Positions 1-11,854 of a DNA stretch of 64,000 nt are shown piece by piece (position 1 is the stretch's first letter; each line of letters starts with the position of its first letter). The position numbers and the translations under genes were made by a program. The stretch comes from Erpobdella octoculata (Eukaryota > Annelida > Clitellata > Hirudinida > Erpobdellidae): the NCBI GenBank assembly GCA_963978895.1, contig OZ022241.1, forward strand, positions 23,185,573-23,249,572. Reading direction: 5' to 3'. The notes beneath the pieces were generated by a model. That model searched no databases, was not told the origin of the DNA, and worked only from the letters and a program-made list of their open reading frames with translations.

Positions 1-191
1 TCTTTCGGAGCTACTTAACATTAGACTACGACTATGATAGGCTCAGAACTCCTTATTTCGGTTCGACAACTAGACTGCTGCCAGATAGGTAATTTATGAA
101 GTGAAACATTGCGTTGAAATGTTTCGAGAGGCCACAAATAGGATGACTAACTGTCACCACAAGTAACGCAAATATTTGTAAGACTCTACTA

Positions 192-193
<2 letters not shown>

Positions 194-227
<34 letters not shown>
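194..227. repeat. (TA)n microsatellite, left flank of PLE
   Basis: Uninterrupted TA dinucleotides. It directly borders the end of the minus-strand PLE N-terminal module and, with the tract at 1522-1701, brackets the first PLE. Bases 1-193 to its left hold no gene or repeat that I recognise. Confidence 0.95.
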
Positions 228-230
<3 letters not shown>

Positions 231-357
231 TAATATACTTTGGCAAAATCCCCTCTCGTAAACACACTCCGTTAAAAACAAACGACCATTTTGCATTAAT
301 GACTTTTTTAATAAACTGTTCGAAATATTTAATTTTACGACGTAAACTAGAGTCCAT
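228..357 (-). pseudogene. PLE ORF N-terminal module (left inverted arm)
   Basis: The first ~43 codons of a PLE polyprotein, starting [12 protein letters not shown] and containing INAKW, FNGVCLREG and LPKY. PLE N-termini typically carry a conserved F-x-x-x-C-x(4)-L/I-P motif, which matches FNGVCLREGILPKY. The frame then runs into TA repeat, so only the beginning of the ORF is present. It is the extreme 3' end of the inserted element, not an expressed gene. Confidence 0.7.
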
Positions 358-392
358 TTTAAAAATTTATATAATACAAATAATAATAATTA

Positions 393-434
393 GGACTGAC
401 TGGCCAGTTTCGACTACAGTCATCTTCAGAGTCC
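393..434 (-). ncRNA. Hammerhead ribozyme motif (PLE)
   Basis: Read on minus: helix I GGACU/AGUCC; core CUGAAGA, one extra U, helix II GAC/GUC with loop UGUA; then GAA; helix III ACU/AGU with loop GGCC; cleavage base C17 after GU. All core positions are present. Hammerhead motifs are established in pLTRs of Penelope-like elements. The extra U between CUGANGA and helix II is shared by every copy in this window. Confidence 0.85.
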
Positions 435-633
435 GTAACCTAAAATGTCGTATTACGTAAACAGCTAAAGAATATATAGTAAACATCAACATAGAAATAG
501 TGTTGTGCCTATATTAAATAAATATTTAAATTAAAGTATTTAAAACCAGAGTATGACGATATAAGTAAATTACGAGAGCTTATAAAATTGATAAATGAAA
601 AGAAGTATAAAGATAAATTAAATAATAATTATT

Positions 634-860
634 CCAACTCATCTCTTCAACCAGCTCCCATCGTGCAACTACCCACGCCTATCCTACATGAGACTCCACC
701 TGAGCCTCCATCTGAGCCTCCACCTGAACCTCCACCTGAACCTCCACCTGAGCCTCCACCTGAACCTCCACCTGAGCCTCCACCTGAGGCTCAGGCTCCA
801 GCGGTGTCATTTCAACATTTGTTTGAGTCTTCAAATATAACTACAAGACGTCGGCGTTAA
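634..860 (+). CDS. PLE C-terminal linker and basic tail, proline-rich (partial)
   Basis: An open frame enters from the inverted arm at about 634 and stops at 858-860. It encodes a Pro/Glu-rich linker of tandem PPEP units (about 690-790), then FQHLFESSNITTRRRR at the C-terminus. The terminal NIT-x-RRRR is shared with at least six other PLE fragments here, which places this as the end of a PLE ORF rather than a host proline-rich gene. The GIY-YIG domain that should precede it is lost. The upstream ATG at 588 lies in the inverted arm and is spurious. Confidence 0.65.
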
Positions 861-1341
861 TTGAATCATCTATATGTATCCCATTTGCACAGTCATGCGT
901 TTATTTTAATTTTTCATATAAGTTTACTTTTATTTTAATTCATCACATGGTTTTATTTAAATTTTTCACCTTTTATTATTCTATTTCATACTTTTTTATT
1001 TCAATATACTGTCACTAGATACCTATAGTTTAATTTCATTAATCTTCTAATAATTTTAAGTGTTTTAATTTCTATTAATAGTATTATAGACTTCATTCAA
1101 TTCGTCCTATCTATTTATATTTATTTATTTTATTTTATTAACAATAATTATTATTTAATTTATCTTTATACTTCTTTTCATTTATCAATTTTATAAGCTC
1201 TCGTAATTTACTTATATCGTCATACTCTGGTTTTAAATACTTTAATTTAAATATTTATTTAATATAGGCACAACACTATTTCTATGTTGATGTTTACTAT
1301 ATATTCTTTAGCTGTTTACGTAATACGACATTTTAGGTTAC
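861..1341 (+). other. PLE 3'UTR
   Basis: AT-rich non-coding sequence between the PLE stop codon and the hammerhead. Bases from 1143 onward are the right inverted arm. No other structure was seen. Confidence 0.6.
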
Positions 1342-1383
1342 GGACTCTGAAGATGACTGTAGTCGAAACTGGCCAGTCAGTCC
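1342..1383 (+). ncRNA. Hammerhead ribozyme motif (PLE, right arm)
   Basis: Inverted counterpart of the motif at 393-434, with the same bases on the plus strand: helix I GGACU/AGUCC, core CUGAAGA+U, helix II GAC/GUC, helix III ACU-GGCC-AGU and C17. It sits 35 bp upstream of the PLE ORF start at 1419. Confidence 0.85.
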
Positions 1384-1418
1384 TAATTATTATTATTTGT
1401 ATTATATAAATTTTTAAA

Positions 1419-3067
<1,649 letters not shown>

Positions 3068-3113
<46 letters not shown>

Positions 3114-3119
3114 TATATA
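3068..3119. repeat. (TA)n microsatellite
   Basis: TA tract with one GATA unit near the end. It is the right flank of the dispersed repeat and the left flank of a MITE. Confidence 0.95.
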
Positions 3120-3121
3120 TT

Positions 3122-3566
3122 GGGGCTATGCCGGTATATCGGCATGCCGGTACACCGGCCGGTTTCAGGCAATACCGGCAAATACCGGTTCCGCCGGTAT
3201 GAAGGGTGCCGGTATTGAACAATCGGCATTCAGCACATCACGCATAAAAAACAACAAAGTTAAAGTCCTATAGCAGCAGTATGGTTAGTGCAATTTACCT
3301 GTATGCCCATTGTTTGCTACACTTCAATTACGGACAACGGTTCTTAGCAATAGCATAGCACTAACGGTCTAGCACCGTTTCGCTTTGTTAACTGAACCAT
3401 GACTAATTGTTTAGTTTTATCGTCCAAGTTGGCGACCGACCGCGGACGGTAACACTAATGCACTTTTAAACGCTATTTCTAGCCCTTTTCAAAATTTCTA
3501 CATTTTACCTGTTTTTGGCCCAGAAATACCAGTACCGTCAGAAAAAAACCATACCGGCACAGCCTT
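3122..3566. mobile_element. hAT-like MITE rich in CCGGTA
   Basis: Terminal inverted repeats: left GGGGCTATGCCGGTA, right TACCGGCACAGCC (one mismatch in 13). The left 90 bp repeats CCGGTA/TACCGG several times. There is no coding capacity for a transposase. The GGGCTGTGCC-type end resembles hAT families. A clean 8-bp target duplication was not found because the flanks are TA-rich, so the class is an inference. Confidence 0.5.
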
Positions 3567-3691
3567 AATTTATATATTTAAACATGGTCCGTTAAAAACT
3601 ACGGCCCATTTAGCGTTTATCAGTTTGCCCCAAAAATTTTTTCAATTAGGCGAAACTTCAAAAATAAACAACCTTTTTTAATGTCTGCCAT

Positions 3692-5034
3692 TATATCTAT
3701 ATCTATATCTATATCTATATCTATATCTATATCTATATCTATATCTGTATCTGTATCTGTGTCTGTGTCTGTGTCTGTGTCTGTGTCTGTGTCTGTGTCT
3801 GTGTCTGTGTCTGTGTCTGTGTCTGTGTCTGTGTCTGTGTCTGTGTCTGTGTCTGTGTCTGTGTCTGTGTCTGTGTCTGTGTCTGTGTCTGTGTCTGTGT
3901 CTGTGTCTGTGTCTGTGTCTGTGTCTGTGTCTGTGTCTGTGTCTGTGTCTGTGTCTGTGTCTGTGTCTGTGTCTGTGTCTGTGTCTGTGTCTGTGTCTGT
4001 GTCTGTGTCTGTGTCTGTGTCTGTGTCTGTGTCTGTGTCTGTGTCTGTGTCTGTGTCTGTGTCTGTGTCTGTGTCTGTGTCTGTGTCTGTGTCTGTGTCT
4101 GTGTCTGTGTCTGTGTCTGTGTCTGTGTCTGTGTCTGTGTCTGTGTCTGTGTCTGTGTCTGTGTCTGTGTCTGTGTGTGTATCTGTATCTGTATCTGTAT
4201 CTGTATCTGTATCTGTATCTGTATCTGTATCTGTATCTGTATCTGTATCTGTATCTGTATCTGTATCTGTATCTGTATCTGTATCTGTATCTGTATCTGT
4301 ATCTGTATCTGTATCTGTATCTGTATCTGTATCTGTATCTGTATCTGTATCTGTATCTGTATCTGTATCTGTATCTGTATCTGTATCTGTATCTGTATCT
4401 ACATCTATATCATCTATATCTATATCATCGATATATACATCTACATCTACATCTACATCTACATCTACATCTACATCTACATCTACATCTACATCTACAT
4501 CTACATCTACATCTACATCTACATCTACATCTACATCTACATCTACATCTACATCTACATCTACATCTACATCTACATCTACATCTACATCTACATCTAC
4601 ATCTACATCTACATCTACATCTACATCTACATCTACATCTACATCTACATCTACATCTACATCTACATCTACATCTACATCTACATCTACATCTACATCT
4701 ACATCTACATCTACATCTACATCTACATCTACATCTACATCTACATCTACATCTACATCTACATCTACATCTACATCTACATCTACATCTACATCTACAT
4801 CTACATCTACATCTACATCTACATCTACATCTACATCTACATCTACATCTACATCTACATCTACATCTACATCTACATCTACATCTACATCTACATCTAC
4901 ATCTACATCTACATCTACATCTACATCTACATCTACATCTACATCTACATCTACATCTACATCTACATCTACATCTACATCTACATCTACATCTACATCT
5001 ACATCTACATCTACATCTACATCTATATCTATCT
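3692..5034. repeat. 1.3-kb compound hexanucleotide satellite (ATCTNN)n
   Basis: Homogenised blocks of one 6-bp unit: TATATC (3692-3745), TGTGTC (about 3758-4174), TGTATC (4175-4400), a mixed bridge with CATCGATATA (4400-4440), TACATC (about 4433-5021), then a short TATATC block. Each block differs from its neighbour by one transition inside the same hexamer. Because the unit is 6 bp, all frames stay open and yield artefactual SV, DV, TS, IY and HL dipeptide proteins on both strands. Not a gene. Confidence 0.97.
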
Positions 5035-5174
5035 CACGCTCCGGTCGCTTTCTCACTTTTCGTCTTGTGACTGCAAAAAATATTTCAACAAATCATGAAC
5101 AAAATTCTCAATCAAGCATGTCAATCTGTTGCTGTTTTGTTCAATTTATTATTGCGTCATGTACTAAATAAAAG

Positions 5175-5490
5175 TGTAACTCTTTAATTGTTTTAAACGG
5201 ATGGCCACGGAACATTCTGGACCAATTCCTTTGACATTTTGTTAGGAACCCGAACAATTCCTAATAATTAGACTTTAGGCTACAGGTGCGACGGCTTATA
5301 AAGGAGAGTCGTACAGACAGCTCATCGGTCTACACCGTGGCTTCTAGTGAACTCTACTGAGAGATAGTCGTTGTATATTTGAATAGTTTAATTAAGTTAA
5401 TAGAAATTGTTTTATGTTATATTTGGTTTTCTAATATATAGTTATAACGAATTAACTCGTAGTAACTTATACGATAGAAACGATATAACA
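5175..5490 (+). repeat. Probable 5' LTR of gypsy element
   Basis: Begins TGTAAC and ends AACA, two bases before a TGG primer-binding site. It holds a TATAAA-like box at about 5297-5303 (CTTATAAAGG) in a promoter-like position. The boundary is inferred, since no 3' LTR copy is present for comparison. Confidence 0.5.
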
Positions 5491-5492
5491 AC

Positions 5493-5510
5493 TGGCGACG
5501 AGGATTAAAC
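5493..5510 (+). promoter_or_regulatory. Primer-binding site (tRNA primer)
   Basis: TGGCGACGAGGATTAAAC lies just after the proposed LTR end. The TGG start complements a tRNA 3' CCA, and TGGCGACGAGGA is a familiar start for gypsy leaders. Confidence 0.5.
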
Positions 5511-5532
5511 TTTGTTTCGGCACCTTTAAAAA

Positions 5533-6552
5533 ATGTCTGAGGAATTTTTTAAACTGCTGGTTGCTCAAATGCAACAACAAAGAGAAGATATCCACCAACA
5601 GTTGTCTAAACAAAACGAAGTTTTATCGGCAATGGTTGAAAGAATATCAGCAGTCGAGTTTATACAAAGGGACCCCCTCACAACGGAATTTCTTCGTCGA
5701 ATGGAAAAGTTCTCATACGATCCAGAAAACGATAACTATTACGACGTCTACTTTCGTCAATTCTCCGATCCCATTGAAGACTATCCTAATTACTCAGAAG
5801 ACGAAAAGAAACGATTACTAGTTTCTATGCTTGACACAGAAGCTTACGAAACGTTAGCAAACCACATTCTACCTAGAACAGCTAGTGATTGTGATTGGGA
5901 CGAATTGAACGGCATCATGAAAAACTTGTTTGGCCCAAAGAAACGTTTATTTCGACAAAGGTTTGAATGTTTTCAAATAACTTTCGAGTTGGGTGAGGAT
6001 ATTGGTAGCTTTGAACGAAAATTAAATGCAATGTGTGAAAAGGCTCAACTCGGTAGAATAGATATAGAAAACCTTAAATGCTTACTATTCATCTTTGCAC
6101 TAAAAGCTCCTGAATTAATGGAGTTTCGACTTCATTTGTTGAGAAAATTAGATAAAGATCGAAAAATTACTCTTAACGACCTAGTGCAAGAGTACCAAGC
6201 ACTTCAAACAGTAAAAGATGATGCTAAAGTACTCGGTTTAATTCCAACTGAAATAAACAACATACTACGCTACGAACGTAAAAAGCAAAGTGATTATCCA
6301 CCGAGCCCATGTCCAGTCTGTTTTGTCGATCATTGGAAGAAAGACTGTCCCTCACGTCAACAGCGTCGAGGAACCAGCTCACACGTGCACAATTCACCAC
6401 CATTCAGCCCAGACGGTAGTCGTTCGTCAAAGCCAAGTTGGTTTCAACGTTTCTCTTGTATAAACGAAAGATGCCCATCAACACCAAACTATTGCCGACA
6501 TTGCAATCAGCCACGACAGCCACCAAGATCACATCAATTGCACTCTCAGTAA
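5533..6552 (+). CDS. Gag polyprotein of Ty3/gypsy element
   Basis: A 339-codon frame 40 bp after the primer site, ATG at 5533. It has a Gln-rich N-terminus, a capsid-like middle (about residues 50-230, with FERKLNAMCEKAQL) and a zinc knuckle CPVCFVDHWKKDC at about 257-269 (C-x2-C-x3-H-x4-C). The spacing fits retroviral-type gag nucleocapsid. It overlaps the next frame (protease, frame -1) by about 115 bp, as in elements that use frameshifting, though I saw no convincing slippery site. Role: assembly of virus-like particles for reverse transcription. It is the only intact frame of this element. Confidence 0.85.
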   Translation: MSEEFFKLLVAQMQQQREDIHQQLSKQNEVLSAMVERISAVEFIQRDPLTTEFLRRMEKFSYDPENDNYYDVYFRQFSDPIEDYPNYSEDEKKRLLVSMLDTEAYETLANHILPRTASDCDWDELNGIMKNLFGPKKRLFRQRFECFQITFELGEDIGSFERKLNAMCEKAQLGRIDIENLKCLLFIFALKAPELMEFRLHLLRKLDKDRKITLNDLVQEYQALQTVKDDAKVLGLIPTEINNILRYERKKQSDYPPSPCPVCFVDHWKKDCPSRQQRRGTSSHVHNSPPFSPDGSRSSKPSWFQRFSCINERCPSTPNYCRHCNQPRQPPRSHQLHSQ

Positions 6553-6971
6553 TACCGGAAAATAAGTTTGCGTCTCGCTCAAGATCTTCAACCGACAATT
6601 TTAAACATCCTCATAAACAGCATAACCAAGGGTCAGTGTCCAGTATTGATGGTGATTCGCGTCGATTAATAAATATCTGGATAAATGGAGTCCAGACACG
6701 ACTTCAACTGAACACTGAAGCTGATATTACAGTGATATCACGACCAACATGGATGGCACTTGGTTGCCCAAAGCTAGAACCAACAGATGGATATTTTAAA
6801 GCCGCAAACGGACAGCCACTCAAAATGGATGGTTTTCTAGAGGCTGATTTTTCAGTTAATGATGTCACCGGCGAAATTCATCGAGGACATGGATTCTGTT
6901 ATGTGACTGAAAACAGTGACCTCATTGGCTACCCCTGGATCAAACAATTACGAGATTTTCAAAATGTGTAA
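6438..6971 (+). pseudogene. Gypsy aspartic protease, active site lost
   Basis: Retropepsin-like fold around 6640-6960: INIWINGVQTRLQLNTEAD followed by ITVIS and WMALG. The expected catalytic D-T/S-G triad is N-T-E, so the nucleophilic Asp and the Gly are replaced. After FQNV the frame stops, and about 135 bp that should link to RT carry stops in every frame. Inactive remnant. Confidence 0.75.
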
Positions 6972-7108
6972 AACAAATTTTTGATCCAGGAAATCCGTTC
7001 TGTGAATCTCAATGTAGCTCGACAAGCCGTCAATAACAAACTTAAAGAGTCATACAGCAAAGTTTTCTCTTCACAATTAGGCCACTGTACAAAAATCAAG
7101 CAAGATTA

Positions 7109-7801
7109 ATGCTAAAACCAGATGCCCAACCAGTTTTCAGAAAGAAAAGACCAGTGCCGTTTGCTACCCTTCCCTTGATTGACACAGACTTAGAGCGGCT
7201 ACAACAAGAAGGCGTTATTTCCAAAGTAGATCACTCAAACTGGGCGGCACCTATCGTTGTTATAAGAAAAACTAACGGGTCAATACGTTTGTGTGCAGAT
7301 TTTTCAACAGGTCTCAACGACGCACTATTACTCCACCAACATCCCCTTCCTACTATCGAAGAGATTTTTACGAAACTCAATGATGGAGCTTATTTTTCAC
7401 AAAATGATTTTGCCGAAGCATATCTTCAAGTTGATGTTGAAAAAGACTCCAAAGAATTTTTAACAGTGAATACTCACAGGGGTCTATTCCGGTTCAATCG
7501 CCTTTCGTTTGGAGTCAAATCGGTACTTGGTATTTTTCAGCAAGTTATGGACAGCATGATAGCTGACCTCAAAGGTGTTCCGTCTTATCTAGACGATGTC
7601 ATTGTAACCGGCAGAACACTCGAAGAACACAATGCAAATTTGGAAGAACTTTTTAAAAGAATTTGTGAGTACGAGTTTACGATTCGTCTGGAAAAATGCA
7701 ACTTTGTAACAACTCAAGTAACTTATCTTGGAAATATCATTTCGGCGGCGGGACGTCTACCAGACCCAAAGAAAATCGAAGCAATCCTAAACATGCCTTA
7801 A
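7109..7801 (+). pseudogene. Gypsy reverse transcriptase domain
   Basis: Contains KPDAQPVFRKKRPVPF, the RT fingers (GVISKVDHSNWAAPIV), a palm motif with Asp (QNDFAEAYLQ), SFGVKS, and the catalytic box YLDD at about residue 164-167 (usual Y-x-DD). The stop TAA at 7799-7801 falls between NMP and PKNVSEVRTFLG, where family members read through, so it is a nonsense mutation (probably CAA to TAA). RNase H follows in the same frame. Confidence 0.85.
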
Positions 7802-8290
7802 CCTAAAAATGTGAGCGAAGTTCGAACATTTTTAGGACTAATAAGTTATTACGGAAATTTCATACCCGAAATGAGAATTTCACGAGCACCGTTAGATCAG
7901 CTGCTTAAGAAAGACAAAATGTTTCAGTGGTCAGCAGAATGTCAGTCAGCATTCGAGCGTACCAAAGAAATTCTCACATCAGATCTCCTTCTGACACACT
8001 ACGATCCAAACTTACCGATCGTAGCAGCAGCTGACGCGTCTGATTACGGAATAGGAGCAGTAATACTTCATCGCTTCAAAGATGGTACGGAGAAGGCAAT
8101 TGCACATGCAAGTCGAACACTCACGGAAGCTGAACGCCAATATGGTCAAATCGAAAAAGAAGGTCTGGCACTCATTTGTGCCGTACAAAAATTTCACCGA
8201 TACATTTATGGTAGAAGATTCACATTACTCACTGACCATAAACCACTGGTATCTATTTTTGGAACCAGAAAAGGAATTCCAGCCTACTGA
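7802..8290 (+). pseudogene. Gypsy RNase H domain (tether plus RNase H)
   Basis: In frame with the RT. VSEVRTFLGLISYYGNFIPE is the connection; AADASDYGIGAVI gives the first RNase H Asp, ...EKEGLALICAVQKFHRYIYG the Glu, and LLTDHKPL the next Asp. It ends at a TGA (8288-8290) created by the second copy of a 55-bp tandem duplication. Function: removal of the RNA strand from the hybrid; now non-functional. Confidence 0.85.
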
Positions 8291-8340
8291 CCATAAACCA
8301 CTGGTATCTATTTTTGGAACCAGAAAAGGAATTCCAGCCT
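8231..8340 (+). repeat. 55-bp perfect tandem duplication in RNase H
   Basis: Bases 8231-8285 and 8286-8340 are the same 55-bp segment starting ACTGACCATAAACC. As 55 is not a multiple of three, it shifts the frame and brings in TGA. Probably a replication-slippage event after insertion. Confidence 0.95.
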
Positions 8341-8454
8341 ATCGAGCAAATCGACTACAACGATAGGCTTTAGTACTTTTAGCTTACAATTACAATTTTA
8401 AGATAAGAGTACCGTAACGCTCTATCATTCGGCCATGCCGACGCTTTATCGCGG

Positions 8455-8832
8455 TTGATTTCTTCTCAGAAAACCCCAGACCAGGATTTGGTAATCGCGT
8501 CTATAAACGAGAAGGTAGACGCTACGTATGTCAGAACCCTCAAACAGTTACCAATCAGTCACGTGGACGTTTGTCAACACACAGCCACAGATGACACGTT
8601 AAAACTCGTATACGACTACACCGTAACTGGACGATGGCCACGAAGGTCTTCACCGTCAGTATCCCGTTTGTACAACCTGAGAGATAAACTTTCGGTACAC
8701 GAAGGATGTTTGTTCTACAATGCACGAATTATTATACCAAACAGTCTAAAAAGTAGAATACTACAAACCATCCACATCGGACACCCAGGAATATCACGCA
8801 TGAAAGCGTTGGCTCGTGAATGCGTGTATTGA
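8455..8832 (+). pseudogene. Gypsy integrase N-terminal zinc domain
   Basis: Encodes the spacer and H2C2 zinc-binding region: LHEGCLFYNAR-type segment (here VHEGCLFYNARIIIP), IHIGHPGISRMKALARECVY, then TGA at 8830-8832 where the family has Trp (TGG to TGA). Downstream the frame continues TGIDRDVENFVRNCYPC, supplying the two Cys. Confidence 0.8.
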
Positions 8833-9175
8833 ACAGGAATTGACAGGGATGTGGAAAATTTCGTACGTAACTGTTACCCATGTTAAACTGCATTGAAATC
8901 ACCAGTGAAACACCCTCTATGCTCGTGGCCAACAACTTCAACACCATGGAGCCGAATCCATGTTGATTTCGCCGGACCAATGAAAGGAAAAATGTATATG
9001 GTCGTAATCGATGCGTATTCAAAGTGGCCGGAATTGATTGAAATGAAATCAACAACAACTATAGCCACATTGCAAGAGCTTAGTCGCATTTCTGCTCAAT
9101 TTGGGTATACAGAAACACTCGTCTCCGACAATGGTTCCCAATTCACATCCGCACTGCTTCAAGAATTTTTTAAAA
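8833..9175 (+). pseudogene. Gypsy integrase catalytic core, truncated
   Basis: DDE core with IHVDFAGPMKGKMY (first Asp), IDAYSKWPE, and VSDNGSQFTSALLQEFF (second Asp). Homology ends at about 9175, before the third acidic residue. Sequence from 9176 to 9290 is unrelated AT-rich DNA. Confidence 0.8.
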
Positions 9176-9289
9176 TTATGAGTCTAATAATAGTAGTTAT
9201 GTTTTCAAAGATTTTTTTAAATAATGAGATACTTTCCAGTGAAGAGATTGAGATCAATATACTTGAATAAATGCGAGGACCGGACCATT

Positions 9290-11040
9290 TAATAGAAAAG
9301 GCTTTGTAGTTAGTGCGGGCGAAATCGGCTCGAAAACAAACAGAACGTAATTCGTGAGAATGTACATTATTATAAAGTAATTTATATTGCGCCCATTACT
9401 AAAAAAAAACATGGGCACATTACAATCGTGTATAGTTCACGGGCATAGAACAAAAAGAGTTAAATAAAACTAATAAATGTAGCAAAATATAAAAAAACGT
9501 TGGATTAAAAGTTAGGAAAAGGCACTATTGAAGAGGTATGTTTTTTTCTGAAGGAGAGAGGATCCTCTGTTTTGCGAATTTCTGACGGAAAAGCGTTCCA
9601 TGCCGCGGGACCAGAGTAGGAAAAGGCCCGTTCACCGAGATTTGGGTGGAAGAGGCCAGAACGTGAGGCATTGCCCGCCACCGACTTGACGTCGGCAGTA
9701 GAATATTGAGGACATTTTTCATAGTAGATTGAGTGCATTATTATGGAAAGTTTGAATTGTATTCGCCATTTTATTGTCAACCAGTGTAATTGATACGTGC
9801 TCGTCGTTATGTGGTCACGTGCGCCGAGTAGGAAGATTTACCGCACAACAGTATTCTGTACACGCTGTAGCGGTGCAAGTGAACCTTGTGATAATCCAGC
9901 CAGCAGCGAGTTACAGTAATCTAGCCTAGAGATAACTAATGCCAGAACAAGCTTTACTGTAACCTCCGCTCCAACATGCCGACGAATCTGTCGAAGACGG
10001 CGCAGGTGGTGGAAGCAAGAAGCTGCAACGTTGGCGATGTGCTGCTTCATTGTTAAATTAGAGTCCAGTCGGACACCCAGGTCACGCACGACCGCTGACG
10101 GCGTAGCCGATTCGAATCCGGCTCGTATTGTGTAGTCTCGACTTCTCAGCTTGGCCAGGCTAGCCCGCGATCCAAACCAGATGCGATGCAAGCAACGAAA
10201 TGCACACCAGCTCATTATCTTCGCGACGCAGTCGGATATACACGTTCTAACAGCGTCTATTTCTTCAATTAGGCAGTCGGTGTATAGCTGGGTGTCTTCA
10301 GCGTATAAATGGGATTTGATGTTGTAATTCGCCAGTAGCTCGGTGATATACTCCGTATATGCTGTAAACACCAGAGGTCCCAAGACTGATCCCTGGGGGA
10401 CACAACAGTCAACTGCAAAACTGGAGGTCTGACTGTCAGCATAAACGAATGACTGCGCACGGTCACTCAGATAAGACCAAAACCAACTGAGCGCAGTATC
10501 GGTTATAGAGAAACGGCTGGCTAGTAAAGATAGAAGTATTGAGTGGTCTACTGTGTCGAACGCTGCACTCAGGTCTAAAAGCACGAGCACAGAAGCCCGC
10601 CCACCATCGATGGCACGAGCTAAACTGTTTTGGACGGACAAAAGAGCCGTTTCCGTGGAATGGAATGGACGGTAAGCAGATTGCTGCGTCGGTAGAAGGT
10701 TCGAAGTAGACATGTGAGACATGACACGGTTGGCGACAACTCTCTCAACAACTTTCGACAGTTTGACATGTATGGGCCGGTAAGAACTGGCAGAGTCTGG
10801 GTCTAGATTTTATTTTTTTAAAGTGTGGTAGAACTCGAGCCTGATTGAGGGAAACAGCAAAAACACCCGTTTGCATTGACAGATTGCATAAATAACAGAT
10901 TGTTGTGGCTATATGTGGAATGATTTTTTTGAGCAGCCAGGAAGGAATCGGATCCAAGGAGCAGGACTTTGCTGGCGTCGTCCTCATTAACTTTTCGATT
11001 TCCGGCACCATACAAGCCTCGAAACGACTAAACCAAATTC
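9290..11040 (-). mobile_element. L2/CR1-like LINE, 5'-truncated (minus)
   Basis: Non-LTR retrotransposon read from about 11040 down to about 9290. It holds only the RT and C-terminal part of ORF2 plus a 3'UTR (9290-9504). The endonuclease part is missing, as expected from 5' truncation during target-primed reverse transcription. Confidence 0.75.
9505..11040 (-). pseudogene. LINE ORF2 reverse transcriptase, broken
   Basis: Segments in order on minus: pre-RT CSLDPIPSWLLKKIIPHIA (about 10920); fingers QQSAYRPFHSTETALL and LLDLSAAFDTVDHSILL (10680-10540); CVPQGSVLGPLVF (about 10400); catalytic box YAED instead of YADD (about 10300); C-terminal RRIRQIRRHVG and LVISRLDYCNSLLAG (about 9990-9890); LGERAFSYSGPAAWNAFP (about 9620). 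At least two frameshifts split it (near 10730 and 9800-9838). The AFDTVDH, SRLDYCN and FSYSGPxxWN signatures are those of L2/CR1-group LINEs. The D-to-E change in the active site and the breaks make it inactive. Confidence 0.8.
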
Positions 11041-11079
11041 CGTAGTGTTTACGACCGGAATCATAAACTAATGAAATCA

Positions 11080-11844
<765 letters not shown>

Positions 11845-11854
11845 CCCCCTTCTT
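11845..11854 (-). promoter_or_regulatory. Polypurine tract
   Basis: Read on minus AAGAAGGGGG directly precedes the 3' LTR, as expected for the plus-strand primer of reverse transcription. Confidence 0.7.

Larger units (their letters stand above)
5175..9175 (+). mobile_element. Ty3/gypsy LTR retrotransposon, 3'-truncated and decayed
   Basis: Order: 5' LTR, primer site, gag, protease, RT, RNase H, integrase zinc finger and integrase core, all on plus. The coding line is broken by frameshifts, nonsense changes and a 55-bp tandem duplication. The integrase ends before its final catalytic Glu, and neither the rest of pol nor a 3' LTR follows. The element is dead; deletion or recombination at about 9175 removed its end. 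Confidence 0.85.

Noticed and set aside
1..193. Coding frame or RNA gene at the left edge
   Set aside because: No motif or fold recognised; too short to judge.
588..860. Host proline-rich protein with PPEP repeats
   Set aside because: It ends with the PLE NIT-x-RRRR tail and is followed by PLE 3'UTR and hammerhead; part of its start lies in an inverted arm.
3692..5034. CRISPR-like array
   Set aside because: No spacers; simple hexanucleotide repeat in a eukaryotic context.
3620..5171. Very long open frames (up to 496 codons) of SV/ST, DV/DT, HL and IY dipeptides
   Set aside because: Entirely produced by a 6-bp satellite, open in several frames on both strands; no unique sequence or family domain.
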